Source of the DNA: Oryzias latipes
Lineage: Eukaryota; Chordata; Actinopteri; Beloniformes; Adrianichthyidae
Assembly (NCBI RefSeq): GCF_002234675.1
Contig: NC_019867.2
Span: 30,478,747-30,542,746, forward strand
Length of the DNA stretch: 64,000 nt
Direction: 5' to 3'
The notes under the pieces are model-generated. The model was given only the letters and a program-made list of their open reading frames with translations. It had not been told where the DNA came from and searched no databases. Positions within the stretch are counted from its first letter, which is position 1. Every line of letters starts with the position of its first letter. Positions 36,851 to 49,200 of this stretch are shown here, piece after piece. The position numbers were made by a program, and so were the translations under genes.

Positions 36851-38220
36851 TGTGGGCTGCATCAGAACCCGGCAGTCACCTGTCACACCTGGTGTTTGCG
36901 TCACACGAGGAGCTTTTTCTGAACTGGGTCCTGTTGGGGCTGAAGCAGCTGCTTGCTTCTGGTTTGGTTTGTCCTCCTCTTCCATCTGACAGCAACCTGC
37001 TGGTTCTCACATCCCAGCAGAACCGGTTCCACCTGCAGACCTGAAGGTTGGAGCTGCTGAGGACGTTGGTGCAGATCAGGGGTGACCACTTGGATTTAAA
37101 GATCAGCAGAATTATTTTGTTTATTGGACAGTCAGATTGGTCCTCCTATTTCCATGAAGCCGGCACAGATCTGATCCGTATGTTTGGTCCAAATCCAGCA
37201 GAGCAGCGAGGAATCCAAAGCATTCCTTCATGATGTTTTCCTGAGGTCCTGCTGCTCTGACCTCACGCGTTGTTTTTAATCCCGTGTAGGTGTTACATGC
37301 AGTATATGTAGGCAGGAAGGAACCCAGGAGCAGGAAGGAGCTTATGGAGTTCAAAAAAATATTTAACAACAAAAATTCATCAGAATCTTGGAAACATGAC
37401 TCAAAAAACCAGAGAGGTCTTCAGGAAAAAACACAGAACGTTCCAACACTGTCGAACCAAAGAGCTGCTCCTTAAATCCATAAGTACTATCAGATGATTT
37501 CAGATGATTGACAGCCTTACTGAGGACTCAGAGTGGGGGGGGGGGTCTCATAGCAAACCTGCTCAGAACAAAACAGAAAGCACAGCTGGGGGGGCAAACA
37601 CATGTGGAACCTTCCACAGCTCTCCATGACCACCAGCCTATGGCCCCTGCAAATTTGAAACGCTTACTTCCTTCTAAATGGATTTTTATTTACAGTTTTA
37701 TTTGTAGATTTTATTTATTTTTATTTATTTAACAGGGACCGTGCACATTTAAAGCATGGCTGCAATGTGCCAGAATGAGCCCAAAGGCTGTTTTTCACCT
37801 GTCGTCCCTGGACAGGTGTTAAAACCGTCAACCTAAAACCCCCAAAGCATCAGTTATGTACAGTAATAGAAATATACTTGAACAGTCATTTAAACGTACA
37901 AACATGCACACAGTGAGAGACACAAAAACAAATACAAAAGACACAAAGGTGAGGAGGGGCAGGCATTAAAATAGTTCAGTGTAGACATGTTTGTTGTGAT
38001 ATGAACCAGTTTTTTAGCTGCTTTTTAAACAGAGTGAATGTGGTGAGGTCTCTAATCCTGTGAGGAACCGAGTTCCACTCTTGTGCTGCTGTTATGGAGA
38101 AGGCGCTCTGGCTGAAGGCACTTCTCCACAGAAAAACTATACAGTCTTGATGAACCGACCATCGTGTCTCTTTGGGAGAGTAATCCTATTTTAACAAACT
38201 GAGTGGAGGGGATGACAGAC
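36850..38220. other. Intergenic, interspersed repeat fragments
   Basis: No coding exon was seen. At 37725-37830, TTTATTTAACAGGGACCGTG followed by CAATGTGCCAGAATGAGCCC resembles a fish repeat tail. The remainder is not assigned. Confidence 0.35.
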
Positions 38221-38225
38221 CATTG

Positions 38226-38300
38226 ATTCAATTCAATTCAATTCACTTTTATTTGCATGGCCCAAATTCACAACAAAAGTCGTCTCGATGGGCTCTGGGA
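38226..38300 (+). repeat. Repeat end: (ATTCA)n plus TTTATTTGCATGGCCC
   Basis: ATTCA units run into CACTTTTATTTGCATGGCCC and GATGGGCTCTGGG. A sister end, ATTTATTTATATAGCCTAAT with CTCAATGGGCTTTATA, lies at 60462-60530. It is a common fish repeat terminus. Confidence 0.45.
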
Positions 38301-38817
38301 TTTTAGAAAACAGGCATAGTTTTGTACACTTAATGATGTTCTCTCAGCTTAACAGTTTGTGTTTTTGTAAAATGTCACAGTGATGATGTCTTAATGTTTT
38401 TTTTAATCCAGTATTGTAATTGTTTGTTTAAAAAGTGACTCCAGAGGTTTAATGCTGATCTGTTTGCCTGCGATCAGGTAGTGAGGCAGGATGTCATGTG
38501 GGATAAGATGATTGCATTTATGAACATTGTAGCTTGCAGTGACAAATTTATCCTAATAAACCTAAAATTAAACATGTTAAACTTAACCCGGTTACATACT
38601 TTCTGTCTTGGAAAAGAACATTGCAACTGTTTTGTTTACATTGAGACTTAAACTCGGCTGTTAATAGATAGTATAAAGTTATTTGTTTCAATGCAGCTGA
38701 AGAAACTCTGAAAATGTTGCTGTGTCTGCACGGACGAAGGGCAAGGAGGAAATGACGACCATCACGGTTTTTAGAGACTTTATGCCCACTGACTGAGTCT
38801 TTTCAAGTCCAATAGCT

Positions 38818-41800
38818 CCACCTCCTTCATCTCTTCCACCTCCTTCAATCTCCTTCACCTCCTTCATTTCCTCCACCTCCTTCACCTCCTCCACCTCCTT
38901 CACCTCCTCCACCTCCTTCATCTCCTCCCCCTGCTTCATCTCCTTCACTTCCTTCACCTCCTTCATCTCCTCCACCTCCTCCATCTCTTCCACCTCCTTC
39001 AATCTCCTTCACCTCCTTCACCTCCTTCATTTCCTCCGCCTCCTTCATCTCTTCCACCTCCTTCAATCTCCTCCACCTCCTTCACTCTCCTCCAACTCAT
39101 TCATCTCTTCCACCTCCTTCAATCTCCTCCACCTCCTTCATTTCCTCCACCTCCTACACCTCATTCCCCTGCTTCATCTCCTTCACCTCCTTCATCTCCT
39201 TCAATCTTCTTCACCTCCTTCATTTCCTCCACCTCTTTAATCTCCTCCACCTGCTTCATCTCCTTCACCTCCTTCACCTCCTTCATTTCCTCCACCTCCT
39301 TCATCTCCTCCACCTCCTTCATCTCCTCCACCTCCTTCACCTCCTTCAATGTCCTTCACCTCCTTCATCTCCTCCCCCTCTTTCATCTCATTCACTTCCT
39401 CCACCTCCTCCCCCTCTTTCATCTCATTCACTTCCTTCATCTCCTCCACCTCCATCATCCCCTCCACGTTCTTCATCTCCTTCAACTCCTCCACCTCCTT
39501 CACCTCCTCCATCTCCTCCACTTCCTCCACCTCCTTCATTTCCTCCACCTCCTTCATCTCCTCCACATCCTTCACTGTCCTTCACCTCCTTCATCTCCTC
39601 CCCCTCTTTCATCTCATTCACCTCCTTCATCCCCTCCACCATCTCCTCCACGTCCTTCATCTCCTCCCCCTGCTTCACCTCCTTCACCTCCTCCATCTCC
39701 TCCACCTCCTTCACCTCCACCATCTCCTCCACGTCCTTCATCTCCTCCCCCTGCTTCATCTCCTTCACCTCCTCCATCTCCTCCACCTCCTCCACCTCCT
39801 TCAATCTCCTTCACCTCCTCCACCTCCTTCACCTCCTCCATCTCCTCCACCTCCTTCACTCCACCATCTCCTCCACGTCCTTATTCTCCTCCCCCTGCTT
39901 CATCTCCTTCACCTCTTTCATCTCCTCCACCTCCTTCTATCTTGATCACCTCCTCCACCTCCTTCATGTCCTCCACCTCCTTCATCTCCTCCACCTTCTC
40001 CACCTGCTTCATCTCCTCCGCTTCCTCCACCTCCTTCATCTCCTCCACCTCTTTAATCTCCTCCCCCTGCTTCATCTCCTTCACCTCCTGCACCTCCTTC
40101 ATTTCCTCCACCTCCTTCATCTCCTCCACCTCCTTCACCTCCTTCAATGTCCTTCACCTCCTTCATCTCCTCCCCCTCTTTCATCTCCTTCACTTCCTTC
40201 ATCTCCTCCACCTCCATCATCCCCTCCACGTCCTTCATCTCTTTCAACTCCTCCACCTCCTTCACCTCCTCCATCTCCTCCACTTCCTCCACCTCCTTCA
40301 TTTCCTCCACCTCCTTCATCTCCTCCACATCCTTCACTGTCCTTCACCTCCTTCATCTCCTCCCCCTCTTTCATCTCATTCACCTCCTTCATCTCCTCCA
40401 CCATCTCCTCCACGTCCTTCATCTCCTCCCCCTGCTTCACCTCCTTCACCTCCACCATCTCCTCCACGTCCTTCATCTCCTCCCCCTGCTTCATCTCCTT
40501 CACCTCCTCCATCTCCTCCACCTCCTTCACCTCCTTCAATCTCCTTCACCTCCTCCACCTCCTTCACCTCCTCCATCTCCTCCACCTCCTTCACTCCACC
40601 ATCTCCTCCACGTCCTTATTCTCCTCCCCCTGCTTCATCTCCTTCACCTCTTTCATCTCTTCCACCTCCTTCTATCTTGATCACCTCCTCCACCTCCTTC
40701 ATGTCCTCCACCTCCTTCATCTCCTCCACCTTCTCCACCTGCTTCATCTCCTCCGCTTCCTCCACCTCCTTCATCTCCTCCACCTCTTTAATCTCCTCCC
40801 CCTGCTTCATCTCCTTCACCTCCTTCACCTCCTTCATTTCCTCCACCTCCTTCATCTCCTCCACCTCCTTCACCTCCTTCAATGTCCTTCACCTCCTTCA
40901 TCTCCTCCCCCTCTTTCATCTCCTTCACTTCCTTCATCTCCTCCACCTCCATCATCCCCTCCACGTCCTTCATCTCTTTCAACTCCTCCACCTCCTTCAC
41001 CTCCTCCATCTCCTCCACTTCCTCCACCTCCTTCATTTCCTCCACCTCCTTCATCTCCTCCACATCCTTCACTGTCCTTCACCTCCTTCATCTCCTCCCC
41101 CTCTTTCATCTCATTCACCTCCTTCATCTCCTCCACCATCTCCTCCACGTCCTTCATCTCCTCCCCCTGCTTCACCTCCTTCATCTCCTCCACCTCCTTC
41201 ATCTCCTCCATCTCCTCCACCTCCTTCACCCTCCACCATCTCCTCCATGTCCTTCATCTCCTCCCCCTGCTTCATTTCCTTCACCTCCTTCATCTCCTCC
41301 AACTCCTTCACCTCCTCCATCTCCTCCACCTCCTTCACCTCCACCATCTCCTCCACGTCCTTCATCTCCTCCCCCTGCTTCATCTCCTTCACCTCCTCCA
41401 TCTCCTCCACCTCCTTCAATCTCCTTCACCTCCTCCATCTCCTCCAACTCCTTCACCTCCACCATCTCCTCCCCCTGCTTCATCTCCTTCACCTCCTTCA
41501 TGTCCTCCACCTCCTTCATCTCCTCCACCTCTTTAATCTCCTCCCCCTGCTTCATCTCCTTCACCTCCTTCATTTCTTCCACCTCCTTCATCTCCTCCAC
41601 CTCCATCACCTCCTTCAATGTCCTTCACCTCCTTCATCTCCTCCCCCTCTTTCATCTCATTCACTTCCTTCATCTCCTCCACCTCCATCATCCCCTCCAC
41701 GTCCTTCATCTCCTTCATCTCCTCCATATCATCCATCTCCTCCACTTCCTCCACCTCCTTCATCTCCTCCACATCCTTCACTCTCCTTCACTTCCTTCAT

Positions 41801-42485
41801 CTCCTCCACCTCCTTCCCCCCTCCATCTCCTCCACCTCCACCATCTCCTCCACGTCCTTCATGTCCTCCCCCTGCTTCATCTTCTTCACCTCCTCCACCT
41901 CCTTCACCTCCTTCATCTCCTTCACCTCCTCCACCTCCTTCACCTCCTTCATCTCCTTCACCTCCTTCATCTCCTCAACCTCCTTCATCTCCTCCCCTTC
42001 CTTCATCTCCTCTACCTCCTTCATTTCCTCCACCTCCTTCACCTCCTTCATCTCCTTCACCTCCTTCATCTCCTCCACCTCCTTCATCTCCTCCCCTTCC
42101 TTCATCTCCTCTACCTCCTTCATTTCCTCCACCTCCTTGACTTCCTTCATCTCCTCTACCTCCTTCATTTCCTCCACCTCCTTGACTTCCTTCATTTCCT
42201 CCACCTCCTCCTTAATCTCCTCCACCTCCTTCATCTCCTCCACCTCCTCCTTAATCTCCTCCACCTCCTTCATCTCCTCCACCACCTTGACCTCCTTCAT
42301 CTCCTCCATCTCCTTCACCATCTTCATGTCTCCCACATCCTTCACCTCATTCAATCTCCTCACCTCCTTCACCTTCTTCACCTCCTTCATCTCTTCCACT
42401 TTCTTTACCTCCTTCAATCATCTTCACTTCCTTGATCTCCTCCACTTCCTTCATCTCGTCCACCTCCTTCATCTCCTCCACAAAC
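38818..42485. repeat. 3.7-kb polypyrimidine higher-order minisatellite
   Basis: The base units are 15-18 bp variants of CTCCTCCACCTCCTTCAT, almost pure C/T on + and A/G on -. Markers show higher-order units: the GTCCTTCACC block recurs at 39351, 40149, 40884 and 41620 (spacing 798, 735, 736), and CTTGATCACCTCC recurs at 39941 and 40676 (735). All basic units are multiples of 3, so nearly every frame stays open. This gives spurious proteins of up to 732 residues, Ser/Pro/His/Leu-rich on + and Glu/Lys/Met/Val-rich on -. There is no start context, splice signal or recognisable domain, so none is called as a gene. Confidence 0.93.
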
Positions 42486-42489
42486 CACC

Positions 42490-43185
42490 CAAATGATGCT
42501 CATCACCACATTTTTGCTCCTGCTTCACAACGATGAAAGAACTACCCAGAAACACAATTTGAGCTGAATTTTCTATTTTCTATCATGGGAAAAACGCCAC
42601 AAGATCCTGTCCAAATCCCCACAGACGCCATGTTCACCACAGATGATCTTCCAGATTTATTCTCTTCTCAGTTCTAAAACATATTTTCTTGTAACATCTA
42701 ATGATATTTTCTCAGCTGGGAGGAATTCAGACTGCAGATCGATGTCTTCAAAGCTCCCGTCTGTCAATACTGCTCTGTGGCTTTTAACTCTAAAGCCTTT
42801 TAGTGCAGAGCTTCTCCCTGATGATGCTGTCACACAACAGGAGAAAGGAACGCCACACACAGCGGGAAATCAAGCGCTCCTGAAGTTTGCCGGATCTCCA
42901 TGTTTGAAGACATTTGTGGCTTTTGTGAGGAAGAGTTTCTGTCTTCAGACTGAGCGTCTCTGGACCATCGGATGTGAAGGAGAACAGCATCAGACTTTAT
43001 GCATTCATTTAACGTGGAGCATTGGGAACACATGTGTGAATAAATTGACCAGATTTTACGACAGATCTCTCTTGAAGGTTTTGCGTTTGTCTTTATGTCA
43101 AGTCAGAGCCGATCGGGGGGTGGGGTGACTGATCTCAGATCAGCTGATCTGATAGTGTCTCATTTTACTTGGTGTCACTGTGCAG
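42490..43185. other. Intergenic, nothing recognised
   Basis: Unique-looking sequence with no supported exon or repeat. The open frames at 42643-43128 have no family resemblance, splice context or codon signature. Confidence 0.4.
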
Positions 43186-43189
43186 CTTT

Positions 43190-43650
43190 TGGCACAGAAA
43201 CTTTGAATCATTCAGACTCTCTGATCTGGTCGGTCCTAATGGTCCAGTTTTAAAGCTGTTTCAAACTTCCCTATTCCAACCACTGTGAATCAGCAGCCGG
43301 CTACTAACTTCCTGCTCTGCTCCATTCTGCTGCATCCACCATCAGACAAACAGATCAATGAACGTCTTTGTTTTCCTGGTCTGAGCTGGAATCTGGATCA
43401 GAACTGAACAGCTTGATGGCTAAGATACTGCTCGCCATTTTTGTTGCCCTGTTAGCGTTAGTTGAGGGTTTTGAGGGGCTGTCAGCTAGCGGGGGAGAGT
43501 ATAAACAGATGGGTGATGGGAAGTGGGGGTGGGGTTGTTCAACACCAACTGTCCCACCCAGAACTCTGAGGTGAATTTCTAATGAACTCCTGCCGCCCTG
43601 CAGGAACTATGTCCTAGAAAACGATGCAGATTTTGCATCAAAAGGCCATC
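43190..43650 (-). repeat. Dispersed repeat family A, copy 2 (inverted)
   Basis: Read on the minus strand it matches copy 1 at 22290-22760. The shared blocks are CTAGGACATAGTTCCTGCAG, CCAGATTCCAGCTCAGACCA and GCAGAATGGAGCAGAGCAGG. The open frame of copy 1 is interrupted here. Confidence 0.6.
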
Positions 43651-44466
43651 ATCATAAATAAATGTCCACTAGAAATAGATGAAAAGATGATTTAAGCAGG
43701 ATATTAATGTTGAATGCCACGGAAAATTTGAGCTCCATCAAAACAAAACAGAAGTTTTCATTTTTTAGGCTTCAAATCAATGGAAGGAATGTCAAAATAA
43801 ACCAGAAAACACCTGAAACAGTTCAGGACTGTGATCGCAGAGCAGAGTGTTGTCCAGGAAAATGGTTCCATGACCTGATGATGTCACCTGAATGTTCCCC
43901 CATCTGCAGGTGAGGAGACACAAACTGTCCTGGGTTTGCTGCAGAGTTCATCTTTCCTGCAGAGAATCCGACGTGAAACAGGAGTTTGACCAGAGAAGAG
44001 ATGTGCAGCTTCAAGCACATTTAAGGAATTCAGCAAACAGAAAGAGAAGAGTCGAGTGGAAAAAGGGGAATCTGAGTCCTTTGAGAGGAGAAGATGATCT
44101 GGCTTCAGCATTTAGACGCCGCTGAAGGCTTTTGGAACAAAGCAGGAAGATGGAGGTCTGTCCTGTGTCCTCTTTTCCTGCTGGAAACCCTTGTTTCTGC
44201 TGAGAAGAAATTCGTTTATTGAACAGGGATCATTAGTCACAGAGGAAGACATGCTTTTGTACCAGATTACAGCTTCATCTGCAGCCACAATATCAGACAT
44301 TTATGTTAATCAATGCACGTGTGCACATATTGTAATGAAAAAAAGCAGGTTAACATACATACTGTGCAGAAAATAACTTTTACTGTAATACAGTGTGTTT
44401 AAATTGATTTAAATTTGAAATTTTATATTCAGGTTCAGGACTTTCACATGCTGTTTCCGATTTTAA

Positions 44467-44482
44467 CCACAAGAGGGCGCTA
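44467..44482 (+). promoter_or_regulatory. CTCF-like site 1 (forward)
   Basis: CCACAAGAGGGCGCTA matches the vertebrate CTCF core (CCA-N2-AGRGGGCGC type) in forward orientation, 1.5 kb upstream of ptar1. Motif match by eye; occupancy unknown. Confidence 0.45.
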
Positions 44483-45893
44483 AGCACGCGCGGGTCAGAA
44501 CCGGTCAGCTGTCTTCATGTTTTTGTCAGTATTTTGTTATCAAAATTCTGTTTTCACCTTAATATTTTAAATACGGTTAACAAATAGTAAACACATCACC
44601 TCCAGAAAAAAAACACGAAAACGTTTTATTTTATGTTTTAAGTCATTTTAGGAATAAACAGGTGGCTCTGAACATAATACTTTCTACTCAAATCAAACAT
44701 TTTTTTTTAGTAAATTCTCCTTCTCCAAGATGGTTCTCAAAGAAAAAGTCTATCCATCCGGGCACAGGTGCGTTTCTGTCCTCCACACCTGCTCACTTCC
44801 AGTCACCGGTCGGCTCAAGTTCTTCTGCTGGCTTCAGATGCAGAAAATCAGAAAACTGTCTTTGGTTCTGGTTCTGAAACCATCTCCAGTTCCACCTGGG
44901 TTCATCAGTCAGATCAAATAAAAACTGTTTGTCTGTCTTCTTCTCTTTCAGTTTGTAACGGTTTCCTGGTCGCGCCAACGCTGTTCCGTGTTCAGTTCAT
45001 CATGTGATCCGGTGTTAGACACATGTGTTCATGTGAAGAAGTGGTAAGAATCAAAACCATGGATCCAATTCTCTGACCTAAAGTGGATCCAGATCCTCTT
45101 GATCCAAACTTCCAGCAGTGAGACTCAGACAGAAATTCCTGCAACTGAACAGTTTTCCAGATTCTTGGATTTCTTCCAGATCATCAAGCAGAAATGAAAT
45201 ATGTGTCCAAACAAACAAGTAAACTTCAGCCCACTGTTGTTTTTCCACATCCAGAGGGAACATTCTTAGAACATTCTGGTCACATGACTTTGCTCAGTTC
45301 AAAGTCTTTCCACACTCTGGACTGAAATGATGGACTGATCCGTTTTAATGACATCACGTGTGTTTTCTGCTGTGATGGACGTTTTTACTTCACAGTAAAA
45401 TAAACTTGTACCTCAATCCAGATGGTATTTTTCCATATTGATTACATTTGATTTTCATTTTGAAATGATTTTGTAATGGTCGATTTGATTGGCACTTGGC
45501 ACAGACAGATCCACCCGGTTGGATCGTCATCGTTTCATTGATTATGTTGATTAATCCTTTCACTCCTAAATGGAATGACTCAGTTATGATTTTACTTTGT
45601 GATTTAAAACCTGACAGTGAGGATTATTTTGAGCCCACAAACCCATTTTTTCACTAGAGATTAAACAAAGCGGGTGAATTGTGTTTTCATTTTGTAATGA
45701 CATGACAAACATCTTCATGTTTGACCTGATGTCACAAAATATATACAACTCTTCTGCTTCATCTTTAACTAGTTTGTTTTATCTGTTAAAGAAGATGAAG
45801 GGATGAAAGAGTGAATAATAAACGAATGAATGAAGGACACTCCCCACATCCTCTTATCTTCGCTTATGTAATAAATAATTATTCAGCCTGTGA

Positions 45894-45909
45894 CCACAAG
45901 AGGGCAGCA
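45894..45909 (+). promoter_or_regulatory. CTCF-like site 2 (forward), ptar1 promoter
   Basis: CCACAAGAGGGCAGCA, forward orientation, about 100 bp upstream of the ptar1 ATG at the edge of its CpG-rich promoter. It is almost the same 10-mer as site 1. Confidence 0.5.
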
Positions 45910-46260
45910 CTGCGCCGCCGTCGTCGGGCCTCCTGCGCTACGGGAAGCGAAGAAGAACTTTGAAGACACCGAAGAAGAGCGCCGGTGAGGCGAGTCGGTG
46001 CCGTAAAATGTCGGGTACGGGTTCGGAGGTGGACGTGCTGGTCCAGAGGGTGGTCAGAGACCTCAGCACGGCGCTGAACAGGAACCGGAACATGTGAGTT
46101 CTAACCGAGAGTCGATCGGCCGCGCGAGCGCAGCAGCGGCGGCGTCAGGAGCCGCTGATCATGGCTCTGGCTACTGCCTGGATTCGCTGCGGTTCCCTGG
46201 CGGTTCCGCTGCAGACAGCTGCAGGCTGTGAGGCGGGGGGCGCGACCCGGACCACCTGTC
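45900..46260 (+). promoter_or_regulatory. ptar1: CpG-rich ptar1 promoter / first exon
   Basis: Dense CpG sequence (GCGCCGCCGTCGTCGGG, CGGCCGCGCGAGCG) around the ptar1 start codon, with AT-rich sequence on both sides. No TATA box stands out. The texture is that of a housekeeping CpG-island promoter. Confidence 0.55.
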
Positions 46261-49200
46261 ATCCACCCCGCCTCGTCTAAGAACCCAGTGAAGGACCAAA
46301 AGACCCAATGCCCGCTAGGAACCGTCTAAATGCTGCACGGTGTTCCCGGCAACCGGCTGTTGACAGAGTTCCGGTCGCTACGTCACGTCCGGATTTTTTT
46401 GTTGTTGAAAACATTAATGGGACTAATGAGTCAAATAAACGTGAATTTGTGCAGATTTTCATCCACGCTGAAGAGGTCAGTTTAGTCCAGGTTGTCTGCA
46501 ACCTAATGTCTCACTGACTAGAACTTAGAACCACAAAGTCTGAATTTACCCTTTAGAAAAGCAAATCACCGAACTTTATTTATGCCATTGTTACTATTAT
46601 TATAAATAAAAATAAAATTTTTCTTTTTTGGTATGATTAAAACATAACCATGAAGAGAAAATAGCTTTTTTTATTTAAAGTTTTGACAAAGGTTCCCATG
46701 ACTTCCTTTCAAAATAAAAGACACGCAAGTTTATTTTACCTTTTGTGGTGCATTTCAGGCTGAAACTTGTGAATCTGTCAAACCAAAATGATTTGGGGCT
46801 AACTTACCATATTGTTTTGAACCATACGGTGTATGGTCCGATAGCTGATATTTGCTGATTCAGATACATCTGTGAGACGTCTGAAACGTCTCTGAAATCA
46901 ATCCTGAAGGAACATTTTCACTTCTGCCTCATGACGCTTAACATGAAGACACTTCAGAGTGTCTTTATTTACCTGAAGGACCTGCAGGTCCAGCATGTGA
47001 GGAGTTCTAGACCAGTGTTGGTGGTGGTGGGGGGGCTGTCCAAATGATCAGGTTCTCATGTTTCTAAGCCAACTTCCTGTTCTGTCCAAGTCAGCTCTGC
47101 TCCTGTCTGGTTCTGACCCCCCCAGAGACGAGATCGGCCTGATCCCGTGCCCGGAGGCCCGTTACAACCGCAGCCCCATCGTGATGGTGGAGAACAAGCT
47201 GGGGGTGGAGAGCTGGTGTGTGAAGTTCCTGCTGCCGTACGTGCACAACAAGCTGCTGCTCTATCGCCAGCGCAGGCTCTGGCTGGACCGCCAAGGTAGG
47301 CCTGGTTCTGAGTCCAGTTCTGTTTACCTTTGTGTCAGAACCTCCCTGGAACAGGTGGTGTGGTACAGTCTGGTTTCCTCCCACAGCTTTGGTGGACATC
47401 ACCTGCACCCTGCTGCTGCTCAACCCGGACCTCACCACGGCCTGGAACGTCCGGTACGACACGCCTGCCCGCGCCCAAACACGCCGCCTGCAGTCAGGGC
47501 TCCGCCTCTGACTCCACAGCTCAGCCGTCTGTACGGTTCACGTGTTCAGAACCGGGTCTCACAGCAGGACCCACACAGAACACACAAAGGCTGTGAACCC
47601 CACAGATCAGATCACTGCAGAACTTTACATTTCAAAGTTAGAATTTAAAATCGCAGTCAGTGTTTGTTTACTGAAGCTTCAACAGAACACGGCAGTTTGT
47701 GTTTGTGTCACATGATCCTGTTACACGTCTGGTCCAAACCATTGACTGTATATGAGAGCTGGATTCATAAGAAAATGTCAACTTCCAGTTCTGGCCAAAT
47801 TGAGTCAGTTCAGTCTCTATTTTCTTTTGCCATATGGGAACCAGAGATCGTCAGTGATTGGTTCAAGCCAGTCTGAGTCATTGTTTCTATGGCAACCACT
47901 CTCGTCAATCAGGAGTAAGCTTGTTGGAAGGCCACACCCTTACTGCTTTTTCACATCTGTCAATCAAACATTTCAAACGTTGAACGTGAGATCAAACACT
48001 TCTAATCAGGCATCTGATTGGTCGGTTTATAACTTGAAACAAAGAAAAAATAACACGAAATGAAAAAAGGGAATCAGATCCAGAAGGATTCTTCTGACCA
48101 ATAGGATTATGGCTTCTTGGAGCCACTTCCTGTTTGGAATGCCAGGGGGGGAGGGGCCACTCAGTCCAGCTGTCATATACGGTCAATGGTCCAAAGAAAC
48201 TATTGGATCAGGACCAGTTGATCTTTTTGGCTCTCCGTTACAGTTAATGAGCAATTATTGATCCTGACCTGCAGCTCCTTGCGCCCCCTGCTGGTCAGAG
48301 ATTGGAAGCAAAATTTACAGCGAGTAGAAAAACGGCTTTTGCAGCTCCTAAGCTCCTCCCACCACACTCATGGCCACGCCACAGCGGCATGATCACGCTC
48401 ATGTGCCGCTGTGACGCTTTCACGTCCGTCCCTGACTGCTGCTCAGAACCAGAACCTGGTTTGTTGCAGGAAGGAGCTGGTGGAGTGCGGGGCTCTCAGT
48501 CCAGAGCGGGACCTTTACCTGGGCAAGCTGGCTCTCAGCAAATCCCCCAAGAGTCCCGAGACGTGGATACACAGGTGAGCCGTCCTGCAGAGCACCAGGC
48601 TCTCTGTTAAAGCAGCTGTGACCTGAACCGCTGATGTTCAGAACCACAGTTCTGAAGGGCGGGTTTCCTTCAGATTCAGGTTCATGCATCTGTCCACGAC
48701 TTCAAATGTGGATATTAGTGATGGTTAGATAAACCTCATAGTTTTAATCTGCTTGGGTTCACTCCAGGTGAGACTATTGGTCAGAAATAACCGTTGAAGC
48801 CTTCGAAGACACGTATGTGTTTAGTTTGTAAACTATTTATTAAAAGCTGCTGAATTTGCAGTTATTTTCTCTTCTTTAACATTTTAAACTCGTAAAGAAG
48901 ATTAAATATTGAAGAGAAATAACTCAATGTGGTCACAGCGGTTTTAAACGACCCTTTAAGGAATAAACCTCGTTCATAGCGAGAGGAAACAGTTTACGTG
49001 AGGACGTAAACACACAGCTGTGGTGGAGCTGGCATGCCGACGGCGTGCTCTGATGTCTGCAGGCGCTGGGTTCTGCTGCACCTCCTGCAGAAGGCTCCGC
49101 CGGCGGACCAGAACCAGACGGACGCGGAGAGGAGCCGGCTCCTGGGCGAGCAGCTGGCCCAGACGCTCCAGCAGGAGATGAAGGTGTGCGCCGACGCCGC

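Noticed and set aside
37275..37500. Possible LTR or retroelement fragment
   Set aside because: Texture is suggestive (similar to 49500-49760), but no TG..CA ends, primer-binding site or coding remnant was seen.
39942..42435. Very long open frames (517 and 732 codons) with Ser/Pro/His/Leu-rich products, and long Glu/Lys/Met-rich frames on the other strand
   Set aside because: They are by-products of a tandem repeat whose units are multiples of 3 and contain no stops. They have no domain, promoter, splice or codon evidence.
47058..47648. 196-codon frame across ptar1 exons 2 and 3
   Set aside because: It overlaps ptar1 exons but reads through introns; conserved residues and GT-AG sites support the spliced model instead.
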